Counted from the first letter of the stretch, positions 41,464 to 51,493 are shown. The stretch is 64,000 nucleotides of DNA from Weissella ceti (GCF_018394055.1 NZ_CP074441.1:62001-126000), one strand, 5' to 3'. The notes: a model not told the origin generated them from the sequence alone. Translations and numbers: made by a program.

Positions 41464-43491
41464 GTGAAAACAGAAGAGAAAAAAACAGAATTGCCGATCG
41501 TGTTTCAGAACAAGAGATTAACATTGACGGCAATCTTAATTTCCATAATGGGATTGATGGGAATTATCATGGCTTTCATGATTAACTGGATTGTGGGAGT
41601 GCTTGGTGTGCTAATGGTTGTGGGAGCCTTAGCAATTATTTTTAATACACTGAAAAATATCAGTGAAGATACAAGTGATTACATCAACAACCTATCATAT
41701 CGCGTGAATCGTGGAGAGCAAGAAGCAACATTACAAATGCCAGTTGGTATTTTGCTGTATAACGATAAAGGTTATATCAATTGGATTAACCCCTGTCTGC
41801 AAGCTTGGATTGGGGATGAATATCTAGTTGGTGAGAAAATCGATAAGGTATCACCTGCGCTATCGAAAAACATTGAGGCATGGGCCGACAATGATGCTGA
41901 AAGTGATGACATGGCGTTGAGTTGGTTGGGCAAGCAATTTAAAATGCGTGTGCAAACAGATTTACAAGCTGTTTATATTTTTGACGTCTCTGAAAATGCA
42001 GAATTAGAAAAGACATTAGCTGACCAACAATTGGTTGTTGGATTAGTATCGGTCGACAATTATGATGAAGTAAGTGAACGTTTGAATGATTCAGATGCAT
42101 CAGGTCTTCGTACATTCTTAACACGTTCATTAACAACTTGGATGGCAGCGCATGACATTTATACGCGTCGTATTACGGCGGATCGTTATATGTTGATTGG
42201 TTACCAAAAAGGTTTAAAAGAAGCGGCGAAGGATAAGTTCAGTATTCTAGACAATATTCGTGAAGCAACTTCGGCACAAAACATGCCCGTTACATTGAGT
42301 ATGGGATTATCACATGGTGATACAGCAATTGATAAGTTAGCGACTGAAGCGCAAGCTAATTTGGATTTGGCGCTTGGTCGTGGTGGTGATCAAGTCGTTA
42401 TCAAGTCTAATGATTCGGATGCCCAATTCTTTGGTGGAACAACTAATCCGATGGCGAAGCGTACACGTGTTCGAGCGCGTGTGATCTCACAAGCCTTAGG
42501 CGATTTGATTAGTCATGCTGATCAAGTATTCATTATGGGGCACGTTCGACCAGACATGGACTCATTTGGAGCTGCTTTGGGTGTGCGCCGTCTAGCCACA
42601 ATGCATAATCGTCCAGCTTGGGTAGTTTATGATGATAACGAAGATGCACACACTGACATTAAGTTGTTGCTGAAGGAAATTCATAACGAAGAAGGCGAAG
42701 AACAAGTGCTGATGTCAGCATCAGATGCTTTGTCACAACTAACGCCGCATAGTTTGTTAATTATGGTGGACCACTCAAAGCCATCTATTACTGAAAATAA
42801 TGCTGTTTATGGTGCCTTGGCTGATAACTTAGTGATTATTGACCATCATCGTCGTGGCGAAGAATTCCCTGAAAAACCACAATTGGTTTACGTAGAATCT
42901 TACGCATCATCAACGGCTGAATTGGTCACTGAACTATTTGAATACCAACCGAATAATGTTCGAGGATTGAGCCGAATTGAAGCCACATCATTATTGGCGG
43001 GAATTCAAATTGATACGAAGTCATTTACAGTAAGTACTGGAACGCGTACATTTGACGCAGCTAGTTATTTGCGTTCTGTTGGAGCTGATGGACAATTGAT
43101 TCAAAAGTTTATGAAGGAATCATTGGACTCATATCGTGATCGTTCGCATTTGATTGATCGTGTTGCTTTGCGTGATGAAGCTGCGATTGTCGTTGGTGAG
43201 GATGACGTTAAGTATGATTCCGTTGTAGCCGCACAAACGGCCGACGAATTGATGCAATTGATTGGAGTTCACGCGTCATACGTTTTGACTCGTCGTGACG
43301 ATCAAACCGTTGCCGTATCAGCGCGTTCTGACAGCACAGTAAACGTACAAGTTGTAATGGAAAAGTTAGGTGGCGGTGGTCATCTAAATAATGCAGCAAC
43401 ACAAATTAAAAATCAGACAATTGAAGAAGTATATGAACAATTGATCGCTGTACTAGATGGTGAAGATGAACCAGATAGTGACGTTGAATAA
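41464..43491 (+). CDS. gdpP: c-di-AMP phosphodiesterase GdpP
   Basis: Membrane phosphodiesterase that degrades cyclic di-AMP, controlling turgor and wall stress. Two N-terminal TM helices (about 20-60), a degenerate PAS domain (about 85-150), a degenerate GGDEF domain (about 180-310) and a DHH/DHHA1 unit: [23 protein letters not shown] at 460-462 and [10 protein letters not shown] near 635. The 675 residues are typical. GTG is the start, with AAGGAG upstream. gdpP-rplI-dnaB is a conserved Firmicutes order. Confidence 0.95.
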   Translation: MKTEEKKTELPIVFQNKRLTLTAILISIMGLMGIIMAFMINWIVGVLGVLMVVGALAIIFNTLKNISEDTSDYINNLSYRVNRGEQEATLQMPVGILLYNDKGYINWINPCLQAWIGDEYLVGEKIDKVSPALSKNIEAWADNDAESDDMALSWLGKQFKMRVQTDLQAVYIFDVSENAELEKTLADQQLVVGLVSVDNYDEVSERLNDSDASGLRTFLTRSLTTWMAAHDIYTRRITADRYMLIGYQKGLKEAAKDKFSILDNIREATSAQNMPVTLSMGLSHGDTAIDKLATEAQANLDLALGRGGDQVVIKSNDSDAQFFGGTTNPMAKRTRVRARVISQALGDLISHADQVFIMGHVRPDMDSFGAALGVRRLATMHNRPAWVVYDDNEDAHTDIKLLLKEIHNEEGEEQVLMSASDALSQLTPHSLLIMVDHSKPSITENNAVYGALADNLVIIDHHRRGEEFPEKPQLVYVESYASSTAELVTELFEYQPNNVRGLSRIEATSLLAGIQIDTKSFTVSTGTRTFDAASYLRSVGADGQLIQKFMKESLDSYRDRSHLIDRVALRDEAAIVVGEDDVKYDSVVAAQTADELMQLIGVHASYVLTRRDDQTVAVSARSDSTVNVQVVMEKLGGGGHLNNAATQIKNQTIEEVYEQLIAVLDGEDEPDSDVE

Positions 43492-43505
43492 AAGGAGATA
43501 AAGCA

Positions 43506-43958
43506 ATGAAGGTTATTTTTTTGGAAGATGTTAAGGGTCGTGGTAAGAAGGGCGAAGTTAAGGATGTTCCTGATGGATACGCCAACAACTTCTTGATCAA
43601 GAACAAGAAGGCTGAACCCGCAACCAAGCAAAACGTTTCTGCAAGCCAAGGTAAGAAGAAGGCGCATGATCGTGAATTGGCTGAAGAAAAGGCTGAAGCA
43701 GAAGCATTGAAGGCCCGTTTGGAAGCTGACGATGTCGTTGTTGAAATCAAGGCTAAGGCTGGAACTGACGGTCGTTTGTTCGGGGCAATCTCATCAAAGC
43801 AAGTTGTTGAAGAAGCCAACAAGCAATTGGGTATCAAGCTAGATAAGCGTAAGATGGACATGAAGGAACCAATTAAGGCTTTGGGATACCGTACAATTAG
43901 CATCAAGCTACACAAGGATGTTGATGCTGACTTGCGTGTCCACGTAGCTGAAAATTAA
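43506..43958 (+). CDS. rplI: 50S ribosomal protein L9
   Basis: Large-subunit protein with two globular domains joined by a long helix. The N-terminus is [32 protein letters not shown] (seen in pieces 1-32), the central charged helix is at 40-75, and the C-terminal domain runs about 80-150. Length 150. All Lys codons are AAG, the most extreme codon bias seen here. An AAAGGAG site lies 14 bases after the gdpP stop. Confidence 0.97.
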   Translation: MKVIFLEDVKGRGKKGEVKDVPDGYANNFLIKNKKAEPATKQNVSASQGKKKAHDRELAEEKAEAEALKARLEADDVVVEIKAKAGTDGRLFGAISSKQVVEEANKQLGIKLDKRKMDMKEPIKALGYRTISIKLHKDVDADLRVHVAEN

Positions 43959-43993
43959 TTGATATCTGATAAACAGCGCGTGAAGGAGAGAGC

Positions 43994-45415
43994 ATGATGG
44001 CTGAATTTTCAAATCCCACTGTGAATGGGGCACCGCATGATTTAAACGCGGAACAAGCCGTATTGGGCTCAATTTTGATATCGACCGATCCAACTGATTT
44101 GATCGCGCAAGTATCAACAACATTGGCGCCAGAAGATTTCTTTCAAACAAGTAATCGTTTAATCTATTCAGCAATGTTGACCTTGGATGCCAATCAATTA
44201 ACGGTGGATGTTATTTCCATCAATAATGAATTGGACCGTGTTGGTCAACAAGAAAACGCTGGAGGTATGGCATACTTAACGGAATTGGCCACAGTTGTGC
44301 CAATTGCATCTAATGCGCCATACTACGCTAAGGTTGTTAAAGAGAAGTCTATTCGTCGTAATTTGATTGACACTTTGCAAGATGGAACGCAAGGATCTTA
44401 TGAAGGTGTTGAAAGTGTTGAAGACTTGGTTGCGGACATTAGTACGCGACTTGATATGTTGGGAACTGGTAATGCAACGGCTGACTTTAAAGATATTGCT
44501 GATGTTGCAAGTCGATCATTTGAACAAATTACCCAGAATTCTGAGAATGATGATCCAATTACAGGATTAGCTTCAGGCTATCCAGCGTTGGATAATTTAA
44601 CGACAGGATTCCATGGTGGTGAAATGATCATCGTCGCTGCACGTCCAGCCGTTGGTAAGACTGCGTTCGTCTTGAATATTGCGCAAAAGGTTGCTGTTGC
44701 ACAACCAGATTTGCCAGTCGTTGTGTTCTCACTGGAAATGCCAGATACATCATTGGTCAACCGTATGTTGGCTGCTGAAGGAAACATTAATTCACAAAAC
44801 ATGCGTACTGGACAATTAGCCGATGACGAATGGACTAATTTGACAGTAGCGATGGGAACACTATCAAATACGAAGATTTTTATTGACGATACTGCTGGAA
44901 TTAAAGTGACGGAAATCCGTTCAAAACTTCGTCGTTTGCAGAAAAAGGAAGGCCAACTTGGTTTGGTCATTATCGATTATCTACAATTGATTGAAGGAAC
45001 TGGTTCGGAAGGTCGACAACAAGAAGTGTCTGCCATCTCTCGTGCTATTAAGAAGATGGCCATGGAAATGGATGTGCCTATCATTGCCTTGTCACAGCTT
45101 TCGCGTAGTGTGGAACAACGTCAAGACAAGCGTCCCATGCTATCTGACATCCGTGAATCGGGATCAATTGAGCAAGACGCCGACATCGTTGCGTTTTTGT
45201 ATCGTGAAGATTATTATGAAAGTGCCAACGATGACGATGACAACCCATCTGATCCGCGTGATGAAGAACAAGCGGACGTTGGTGAAATTGAAGTTATCTT
45301 AGAAAAGAACCGTTCTGGTGCACGTGGAACGGCGCGCTTGTTGTTCGTCAAGTCGTACAATAAGTTTTCAAATATTGAATACCGTGCAGATGAAATGGGC
45401 AATAGTTTTGGATAA
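43994..45415 (+). CDS. dnaB: replicative DNA helicase
   Basis: Hexameric helicase of the replication fork (DnaC of Bacillus nomenclature). The N-terminal primase-interacting domain covers 15-115 (PHDLNAEQAVLGSIL). A linker leads to the RecA-like motor with Walker A ARPAVGKTAF, Walker B LVIIDYLQL and DnaB motifs SLEMP and SDIRESGSIEQDAD. Length 473. ATG 43994 and the next codon ATG 43997 are both usable; GGAG is 5-8 bases upstream. Third gene of the gdpP operon. Confidence 0.97.
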   Translation: MMAEFSNPTVNGAPHDLNAEQAVLGSILISTDPTDLIAQVSTTLAPEDFFQTSNRLIYSAMLTLDANQLTVDVISINNELDRVGQQENAGGMAYLTELATVVPIASNAPYYAKVVKEKSIRRNLIDTLQDGTQGSYEGVESVEDLVADISTRLDMLGTGNATADFKDIADVASRSFEQITQNSENDDPITGLASGYPALDNLTTGFHGGEMIIVAARPAVGKTAFVLNIAQKVAVAQPDLPVVVFSLEMPDTSLVNRMLAAEGNINSQNMRTGQLADDEWTNLTVAMGTLSNTKIFIDDTAGIKVTEIRSKLRRLQKKEGQLGLVIIDYLQLIEGTGSEGRQQEVSAISRAIKKMAMEMDVPIIALSQLSRSVEQRQDKRPMLSDIRESGSIEQDADIVAFLYREDYYESANDDDDNPSDPRDEEQADVGEIEVILEKNRSGARGTARLLFVKSYNKFSNIEYRADEMGNSFG

Positions 45416-45420
45416 AGGGG

Positions 45421-45454
45421 TCAGTTGATGGGGAAACACATCAACTGATTCTTT
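45421..45454 (+). terminator. weak terminator after dnaB
   Basis: A perfect 10-bp stem TCAGTTGATG/CATCAACTGA with an 8-base loop, followed by TTCTTTAGTT. The T run is interrupted, so it may be leaky. Confidence 0.6.
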
Positions 45455-45470
45455 AGTTAGGAGGATATGC

Positions 45471-46667
45471 ATGCAAAAACAAGGTATGAACATTAAATGG
45501 CTGTTAATTGCCAGTTTTATTAATAACTTTGCGTTTGGATTTATTTGGCCAGTCGCAACAGTTTATTTACATAACGAATTGAAGCAAAGCTTGGTTATTG
45601 TTGGATGGGTTATGCTAGCCAATGCAGTTGGGCAAGCGATTGGATCACTAGTTAGTGGGCACTTGTTTGACCGCTTCCATCCATATCGTTTAATCCAAGG
45701 TGGAGTAATCGCAATGATTGCGCTACAAGTCTTCTTCATGTTCCAACACGGTTGGCCATGGTATGCACTTAACTTGACTTTGGCGGGATTCCTGGGTGGT
45801 TGGAACATGGCGTTGATTAACGCCTACGGAACTCGTGTTATCAATCACGATGGACGTTTCGTTTTTAACATGTTGTACTTTACAAACAACTTTGGAATGG
45901 TGTTTGCCACGGCGATGGTCGGTGTGATTTTCCCCTTGGGAATTACGTGGCTGTTCCTACTGGCATTGATTTTGTACGTCATTTTGTTGTTTGTGATTAA
46001 GAAGAAGTTCAATATGCCGTTTGAAAAACAAGCAGTGCAAGAAGGTGAAACGCAAGAGAAGATATCAAAGTGGAATCTACGTTTGATTTACACTGCTGTG
46101 TTTGGCTTGGTTGTCTTGTGGATTGCCTACTCACAATGGCTAGGAAATCTATCCGTCTACATGACGAATGATTTGAATTTACCGTTGTGGCAATATTCAT
46201 TGTTGTGGACGATTAATGGGGTCTTGATTGTTGTTGTGCAACTATTGATGAATCTGTTTAATGTCTCAGCTAGTCGGACAGCTATGTGGTTACAAATCTT
46301 TGGTGGTTTAATTATGTTTGGCTTGGCCTTCTTAATTTTGCCATTCGTACAAACATTCAACGGATTTGCGATTGCGATGATTATTACAACTCTTGGAGAA
46401 GTAACGGCTTTCCCAATGATTCCGGCATTGATTAACGAATTAACACCGGTTTCATTGAAGGGACGTTACCAAGGTGTGGCCGCAGCCGCGCCATCAATTG
46501 GGCGTGCCATTGGACCATTGCTTGGTGGATTAGTGATTGAAAAACAAGGTTACCAACTATTGTTCTTTGGTGGTTCTGGCTTAGTCTTTGTGGCATTCTT
46601 AATCTTATTAGCAACAATGATGGTTGGATATCCAAAAGTAACGAATTACGGTACAAGTAACGAATAG
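45471..46667 (+). CDS. MFS transporter
   Basis: Major facilitator superfamily protein with 12 predicted TM helices in 398 residues. The motif-A loop between helices 2 and 3 reads SGHLFDRFHPYR (near 62-73), and GPLLGGLV recurs near the C-terminal half. The substrate is unknown; drug or metabolite efflux is possible from the overall likeness to multidrug MFS proteins. The TAGGAGG site supports ATG 45471. The following gene starts 10 bases after its stop, so they are probably co-transcribed. Confidence 0.85.
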   Translation: MQKQGMNIKWLLIASFINNFAFGFIWPVATVYLHNELKQSLVIVGWVMLANAVGQAIGSLVSGHLFDRFHPYRLIQGGVIAMIALQVFFMFQHGWPWYALNLTLAGFLGGWNMALINAYGTRVINHDGRFVFNMLYFTNNFGMVFATAMVGVIFPLGITWLFLLALILYVILLFVIKKKFNMPFEKQAVQEGETQEKISKWNLRLIYTAVFGLVVLWIAYSQWLGNLSVYMTNDLNLPLWQYSLLWTINGVLIVVVQLLMNLFNVSASRTAMWLQIFGGLIMFGLAFLILPFVQTFNGFAIAMIITTLGEVTAFPMIPALINELTPVSLKGRYQGVAAAAPSIGRAIGPLLGGLVIEKQGYQLLFFGGSGLVFVAFLILLATMMVGYPKVTNYGTSNE

Positions 46668-46677
46668 AGGCAAAAGC

Positions 46678-47250
46678 ATGACATTAGGACATTTCCGGTT
46701 TGGTATGCGAACGTTAAAAACGGGTCTATCCGTGATGATTATTGTGATTTTCTTTTTAGTTTTTCATCGTGGAAATCCAATGATTGCTTGTTTAGCAGCC
46801 GTATTTTCTTTACGCCAAGACTTTGAATCAACGATGAATTTTGGTGTATCACGCGTTATTGCAAGCATAATCGGTGGTATCTGTTCATTGATTTACTTTG
46901 GGATTTGGAATACATCAAACCAAGCTGATTGGGCACAGATTGTGTTTATTCCGTTATTATTGATGGTCGTCATTATTATCAATGATGGCATTGGTAATAC
47001 AACAGGGATTATCGGTGCATCCGCGGCCTTTTTAATGATTGCCTTCACCTTACCAGTAGATGGGGATATGATGTATGCTGTTGATCGTGTGATTGATACA
47101 TTTTTAGGATTGGGTGCTGCTATTTTAATGAACGTTGGTGTGCATCCAAATGCATCACCTGAAACGCATGCGCAATTGAGTGATGTCGTCCGTGATGCTG
47201 AAGCTGAGTTAAAGTCAGATGTTAAAGCGTTTGATAATAAAAATAAATAA
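46678..47250 (+). CDS. FUSC/aromatic-acid-exporter-like membrane protein
   Basis: A 190-residue integral membrane protein with about five TM helices and the GMRTLKTGLSVMI N-terminus typical of the FUSC/ArAE (DUF939) family. It ends in a short soluble helix (about 150-190), so it lacks the large cytoplasmic domain of full-length aromatic acid exporters. It has two cysteines in helices, a high count for this window. Function unknown; it may form a unit with the MFS protein upstream. Confidence 0.75.
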   Translation: MTLGHFRFGMRTLKTGLSVMIIVIFFLVFHRGNPMIACLAAVFSLRQDFESTMNFGVSRVIASIIGGICSLIYFGIWNTSNQADWAQIVFIPLLLMVVIIINDGIGNTTGIIGASAAFLMIAFTLPVDGDMMYAVDRVIDTFLGLGAAILMNVGVHPNASPETHAQLSDVVRDAEAELKSDVKAFDNKNK

Positions 47251-47255
47251 ACAAA

Positions 47256-47302
47256 AAAACGATTAATTCTCAGTTAAACAAGGAGAGAATTAATCGTTTT
47301 TT
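47256..47302. terminator. bidirectional terminator between convergent genes
   Basis: AAAACGATTAATTCT pairs with AGAATTAATCGTTTT; T runs flank it on both strands, so it can serve the FUSC-like gene (+) and the DUF454 gene (-). Confidence 0.9.
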
Positions 47303-47324
47303 GTTGGTATAAATTTAAAGTGAA

Positions 47325-47708
47325 TTACTTATTACGGAACCAGTTGTTCATAAACCAGCCGCGGTAGAAGCCTTCCATACTAATGATTTGTGATAATGAG
47401 CAGCAAATCAAGACAATACGTAACCATAGCTTAGGCACCGTGAAAAACGGAATGGCCATGAAAGCAGCGGAGAAGATATAAATCATGATACGCTTATTTT
47501 GTGATAATTTACGATGATATACGCCTTCAACGACGTATTCTTGATAATGTTTGTTGGCATGTAACCAAGCTAGTAGTCGTGGTGAAGAGCGTGTCCAAAA
47601 GAACGCCGCTGCGACATAAAAACCAGTTGTTGGGATTCCGGGGATCCAAATGGCAATTGTTCCAATGGTAAATGCAATACACCCCAATAAAATATATAGA
47701 TAACGCAT
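47325..47708 (-). CDS. DUF454 (YbaN-like) membrane protein
   Basis: A 127-residue membrane protein with three or four TM helices. The N-terminal pattern GIPTTGFYVAAAFFWTRSSPRLLAWL is the hallmark of the DUF454/YbaN family (YbaN is the E. coli member); function unknown. It carries three of the window's few cysteines (LLGC, LICC). ATAAGGAGAGG precedes the ATG. It has its own promoter. Confidence 0.85.
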   Translation of the reverse strand: MRYLYILLGCIAFTIGTIAIWIPGIPTTGFYVAAAFFWTRSSPRLLAWLHANKHYQEYVVEGVYHRKLSQNKRIMIYIFSAAFMAIPFFTVPKLWLRIVLICCSLSQIISMEGFYRGWFMNNWFRNK

Positions 47709-47724
47709 GACAGCCTCTCCTTAT

Positions 47725-47760
47725 GTGTAGTTCATAACGTATATCATAACGATAAACGAA
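47725..47760 (-). promoter_or_regulatory. promoter of the DUF454 gene
   Basis: On the minus strand, -35 TTTACA, 17-base spacer, -10 TATGAT, about 35 bases before the ATG. Confidence 0.65.
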
Positions 47761-47907
47761 ATGTATGTAAAGTTATTCACAAAAAAGAAACGTTGAACCA
47801 GATACCGACCATGTTGATCATTGTTTGATGTAATGCACGTATTTTGAGATAATTTTGAAATTAAGGAAGCGCTTTACCTACTTGTTGTTTCGCTTATTCC
47901 TGACAAT

Positions 47908-47916
47908 TGATATAAT
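47908..47916 (+). promoter_or_regulatory. extended -10 promoter of ispE
   Basis: TGATATAAT: TG at 47908-47909, TATAAT at 47911-47916. An AAGCGCTT palindrome about 35 bases upstream (in GGAAGCGCTTTACC) is only a partial catabolite-response-element match. Confidence 0.6.
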
Positions 47917-47954
47917 GGGCATAAGTAGATATTTAATAGGAAAGGGATAGCAGG

Positions 47955-48812
47955 ATGGAAGTGTTGGAACGAGCATATGCTAAATTGAATATTAGTTTAG
48001 ATACACCGTTTATTCATCAAGATGGTCAACATGAATGGGATATGTTGATGGTGTCAATTGATTTGGCTGATACAGTCATGATCAAGACAACTGATGCGCA
48101 TCAAGAAATACGTGTAGAGTCAACGAGCGGCCTGTTACCTTTGAATGAAAAAAACTTAGCGTATCAAGCAGCAATGTTAATGCGTGACTATGCGAATGCC
48201 ACAACAGGTGTTGAAATTCATATTGATAAGAAGATTCCTGTCGCAGCTGGAATGGGTGGTGGATCTTCAGATGCCGCCGCTGTTTTGCGTGGCTTGAATA
48301 AGATTTGGGAATTGGGACTGTCAAATGCTGAATTAGCTAAAATTGGGTTACAAGTTGATGCGGATGTACCTTATTGTGTATATAGCCGACCAGCGTTAGT
48401 GGCTGGACGTGGTGAAATTGTCACACCGTTGGAGACGAAGTTCCCATCGCTTTGGTGTGTAGTATCAAAGCCAAACATTAGTGTTTCAACACCCAAGATT
48501 TTAAAGATGATTAATTATCAAGCTTTAGAACATGGTGATATGACCGCGTTAATGGACAGTGTCTCTGCGGGGAAACTAACAGGTATTTATGCGGCCATGT
48601 TCAATGTATTGGAACCAATTACAACAGCTAAATATCCTGAAATTAAGACATTGAAGGATAAGATGATGAAGTTTGGGGCGCCAGTTGTACAAATGTCTGG
48701 AACTGGCCCAACTGTCTTTGCGTTAACAGATAAAGAATCAAAAGCAAAACGAATCTACAATGGCGTACGTGGTTTCGTACAAGAAACATATATCGCGCAC
48801 ATTGTGCAATAG
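47955..48812 (+). CDS. ispE: 4-diphosphocytidyl-2-C-methyl-D-erythritol kinase-like GHMP kinase
   Basis: GHMP-family kinase of 285 residues, the IspE member by sequence: substrate-side AKLN (9-12), ATP loop PVAAGMGGGSSDAA (95-108), acidic segment DADVPYCV and C-terminal MSGTGPTVFAL. In organisms with the methylerythritol pathway it phosphorylates CDP-ME. Most lactobacilli make isoprenoids by the mevalonate route yet keep this gene, so its real job here is uncertain. An AAAGGGATAG site precedes the ATG. The SseB-like gene follows by 16 bases. Confidence 0.88.
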   Translation: MEVLERAYAKLNISLDTPFIHQDGQHEWDMLMVSIDLADTVMIKTTDAHQEIRVESTSGLLPLNEKNLAYQAAMLMRDYANATTGVEIHIDKKIPVAAGMGGGSSDAAAVLRGLNKIWELGLSNAELAKIGLQVDADVPYCVYSRPALVAGRGEIVTPLETKFPSLWCVVSKPNISVSTPKILKMINYQALEHGDMTALMDSVSAGKLTGIYAAMFNVLEPITTAKYPEIKTLKDKMMKFGAPVVQMSGTGPTVFALTDKESKAKRIYNGVRGFVQETYIAHIVQ

Positions 48813-48828
48813 AAAATGGAGAAATAAG

Positions 48829-49620
48829 ATGGCAGAAGAAACTCGTAAAATTGATAACACAGCATTGCTGGCAGCATTAGAAGCATTGCGCGAAGACCAA
48901 AATGAACAAACTGATGCAGCGTACACAAAGGCTTTGCTAGAAGCTGAATTTATCGTACCTGTTAACTACAAGGCTGTACCTAAGCAAAATGAAAATGGTG
49001 AATTAGAATTGCCAGAAGGGTCAGAAATTGCCTTGGTGACATTGATGTCAAGTGAAGATGGTGAAGAAGTGTTCCCAATCTTTACTGATTTAGAAGCCTT
49101 TAACGCGCAACCAGAAGTTGAAGGAAAGCAAACAGTTCACCCATGGGGAATGATGATCTCAGATTACTTCCCAATGTTGTTGAATGGGCAAAACCCACAA
49201 ATTGCTGGATTGGCACTTAACCCATTTAGTGATGGAATGCCGATTTCTCGTGAGAACATTGAATACTTGGCAGCGATGAGTGAAGCGTTACAAGGTGGTG
49301 AAGGTGGGCAAGTCGAAGTTAAGAGTGCTAACGACATGTTGTCAAATGAATTCCGCTATGAATTGATTGGATTTGGAGACGATCATCCAGAAGCGATTAA
49401 CAAGATGACTTTGCTATGGCTTGAAGCAGATGGGGATGGTCAATACTTGTTGGTGGTTGATGGTGATGATGAAGCGGCCGTTTCAATGTTGTACCCAGAA
49501 TTGGAAGCAGTCTTTGAAGAATTCGCCGGTGAAGAAGGACCATTCTTTAGCTTGATGATGGAAAAGAATTTTGATGCTGATTTGTCAGAATTCCCAGAAT
49601 TGTACACGCGAAACGCCTAA
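48829..49620 (+). CDS. SseB-family protein
   Basis: A very acidic, 263-residue cytoplasmic protein with an SseB N-terminal-type domain (about 20-150: LLEAEFIVPV, then VTLMSSEDGEEVFPIFTDLEAF and the Gly/Asn motif NPFSDGMPIS). The C-terminal half matches the second SseB domain loosely. E. coli SseB was named for serine sensitivity; the biochemical role is unknown. ATG 48829 is chosen by the ATGGAGAAATAAG site; the frame is open further upstream into ispE. It sits between ispE and a flavoprotein gene, likely one operon. Confidence 0.75.
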   Translation: MAEETRKIDNTALLAALEALREDQNEQTDAAYTKALLEAEFIVPVNYKAVPKQNENGELELPEGSEIALVTLMSSEDGEEVFPIFTDLEAFNAQPEVEGKQTVHPWGMMISDYFPMLLNGQNPQIAGLALNPFSDGMPISRENIEYLAAMSEALQGGEGGQVEVKSANDMLSNEFRYELIGFGDDHPEAINKMTLLWLEADGDGQYLLVVDGDDEAAVSMLYPELEAVFEEFAGEEGPFFSLMMEKNFDADLSEFPELYTRNA

Positions 49621-49638
49621 ACAAGAAGAGGTGAAGAT

Positions 49639-50628
49639 ATGCGTGATGTAACAATTGTTGGTGCTGGACCAGTTGGGTTATTTACAGCCTTTTATGCAGG
49701 GTTGCGTGAATTGGATGTGGTATTACTTGATAGTCTTGAAATGGTTGGTGGCCAAGTTGTCAGCCTATATCCGCATAAGCAGATTTTGGACGTTGCTGGC
49801 TTTCCTGCGGTAACTGGTTTGACGTTAATTGAACAATTAACAACACAAATGCAACAGTTGCCGGTCGATGTCCAATTGAATACAACGGTGTTGGATATTG
49901 TGCCACAAGATGAAGGATTTTTAGTTGTTACAAACCAACGTGAATTTATGACGAAACAAGTCATCATGGCAACCGGTGGTGGTGCATTTGAGCCACGCAC
50001 ACTACCAGTGGAAGTACCTGAGTCCAAAGCTATTCACTACTATGTTAGTGATCCAACTATTTTTTCAGGACGTAATGTGTTAATTGCTGGTGGTGGGGAT
50101 GCGGCCTTAGACACAGCGTTAGCGTTGGAAAATATTGCGAGTGAAGTAGCAATTACACATCGCCGCGAGCATTTTCGTGCGTTAGAACACACGATTACCC
50201 AATTAGGGAACTCAAGTGTTGTGCAAGAAACGCCATTTAACATTAGTGCTGTGACAGAGTTGGGAAATGGCCAACTACAAGTTAGTTTAGAAGAGTTCCG
50301 CGGTGAGCAAAAAAAGATACTTGTCGTGGATGACTTGATTATTAATTATGGTTTTCAATCTGATCATCGTGAGTTAACCGAATGGTCAATTCATCCAGAG
50401 CAAGACCGACAACAATTTGTTGTAGATAGTAAAATGATGACAACAGTTCCGGGTATCTATGCGGTGGGCGATATCGCTGGATATGAAGGGTCAGCCGATT
50501 TGATTGCTAGCGGATTTGGTGAAGGGCCGATTGCGATTAATGCAATTATGAAGCAATTGAAACCAGAACAGGCAGTGCCACTACATTCTTCTAACTTACG
50601 TTTAGAAAATGGACACGTCTCAAAATAA
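49639..50628 (+). CDS. ferredoxin/flavodoxin-NADP+ reductase (YumC type)
   Basis: Thioredoxin-reductase-fold flavoprotein of 329 residues. FAD-binding GAGPVG (8-13), a second Rossmann loop AGGGDAALD, and the late FAD motif GIYAVGDIAGY. It lacks the CxxC of thioredoxin reductase, so it belongs to the YumC-type ferredoxin-NADP reductases that pass electrons from NADPH to ferredoxin or flavodoxin. AGAGGTG is the ribosome site. It is 18 bases after the SseB-like gene. The physiological partner is not visible here. Confidence 0.9.
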   Translation: MRDVTIVGAGPVGLFTAFYAGLRELDVVLLDSLEMVGGQVVSLYPHKQILDVAGFPAVTGLTLIEQLTTQMQQLPVDVQLNTTVLDIVPQDEGFLVVTNQREFMTKQVIMATGGGAFEPRTLPVEVPESKAIHYYVSDPTIFSGRNVLIAGGGDAALDTALALENIASEVAITHRREHFRALEHTITQLGNSSVVQETPFNISAVTELGNGQLQVSLEEFRGEQKKILVVDDLIINYGFQSDHRELTEWSIHPEQDRQQFVVDSKMMTTVPGIYAVGDIAGYEGSADLIASGFGEGPIAINAIMKQLKPEQAVPLHSSNLRLENGHVSK

Positions 50629-50667
50629 CGAAAATAAAGTTTGTGACTGGTTGAACAGTCTACAATC

Positions 50668-50676
50668 TGTTATAAT
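50668..50676 (+). promoter_or_regulatory. extended -10 promoter of gpmA
   Basis: TGTTATAAT (TG at 50668-50669, TATAAT at 50671-50676), 36 bases before the ATG. Confidence 0.7.
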
Positions 50677-50712
50677 GTAAGAATAAAATTTATATAAAAG
50701 AGGTAGCGATTA

Positions 50713-51429
50713 ATGGCTAAGTTAGTTATGATCCGTCACGGACAAAGTGAATGGAACGCAAAGAACCTATTTAACGGTTGGGTTGACACAAAGTTGAGCC
50801 CAGTTGGAATCGAACAAGCAAAGACTGCAGGTAAGATGTTGGCAGAAGCTGGGATTGATTTTGACCAAGCTTACACATCAGTTTTGACACGTGCGATTGA
50901 AACTTTGGATTTGACATTGTTCGAAGCAGGACAAATGTTCATCCCTGAAGAAAAGTCATGGCGTTTGAACGAACGTAACTACGGTGCATTGCAAGGGTTG
51001 AACAAGGCTGATGCCGCTGAAAAGTTCGGTGCAGACCAAGTTTTGCAATGGCGTCGTTCATACGATGTTTTGCCTCCACTTCTAGAATCAGCTGAAGAAA
51101 CTGTTGAAGTACAAGGTGAAACATACGCTTCATACGACCGTCGTTACGCTGAAGTACCTGCTGAAGAATTGCCATTGGGTGAAAACTTGAAGGTTACTTT
51201 GGAACGTGTAATGCCATTCTGGAATGAAAAGATTTCTGCCGACTTGAAGGCCGGTAAGAACGTTGTGATCGCAGCCCACGGAAACTCACTTCGTGCATTG
51301 GCTAAGCACATCGAACAAATTTCAGACGAAGACATTCTAGGTCTTGAAATTGCAAACGCGCAACCAATCATTTACGATTTCGATGCAGATTTGAACGTTC
51401 TTTCAAAGGACATCTTGTCAGCTGACTAA
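50713..51429 (+). CDS. gpmA: 2,3-bisphosphoglycerate-dependent phosphoglycerate mutase
   Basis: Lower-glycolysis enzyme converting 3- to 2-phosphoglycerate. The phosphohistidine motif is VMIRHGQSEWN with His9; ERNYGALQG and AHGNSLRAL (second His) complete the active site. Length 238. AAAGAGGTAG precedes the ATG. Codon use is strongly biased toward AAG, TTG and TCA, as expected for an abundant enzyme. A single-gene transcript with its own promoter and terminator. Confidence 0.97.
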   Translation: MAKLVMIRHGQSEWNAKNLFNGWVDTKLSPVGIEQAKTAGKMLAEAGIDFDQAYTSVLTRAIETLDLTLFEAGQMFIPEEKSWRLNERNYGALQGLNKADAAEKFGADQVLQWRRSYDVLPPLLESAEETVEVQGETYASYDRRYAEVPAEELPLGENLKVTLERVMPFWNEKISADLKAGKNVVIAAHGNSLRALAKHIEQISDEDILGLEIANAQPIIYDFDADLNVLSKDILSAD

Positions 51430-51439
51430 TTTTTAAAAA

Positions 51440-51466
51440 GCATACCCTTTTAGGGTGTGCTTTTTT
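51440..51466 (+). terminator. terminator of gpmA
   Basis: GCATACCCT, loop TTT, AGGGTGTGC and six T. Confidence 0.9.
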
Positions 51467-51493
51467 GTTTATCTAAGGGTTCAATGGTAAAAT
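51465..51493 (+). promoter_or_regulatory. promoter of the tagHG operon
   Basis: -35 TTGTTT (51465-51470), 17-base spacer, -10 TAAAAT (51488-51493). The -35 overlaps the end of the gpmA terminator. Confidence 0.55.

Noticed and set aside
47868-47884. AAGCGCTT core upstream of ispE as a cre site
   Set aside because: Only the central palindrome fits; about four of fourteen consensus positions mismatch.
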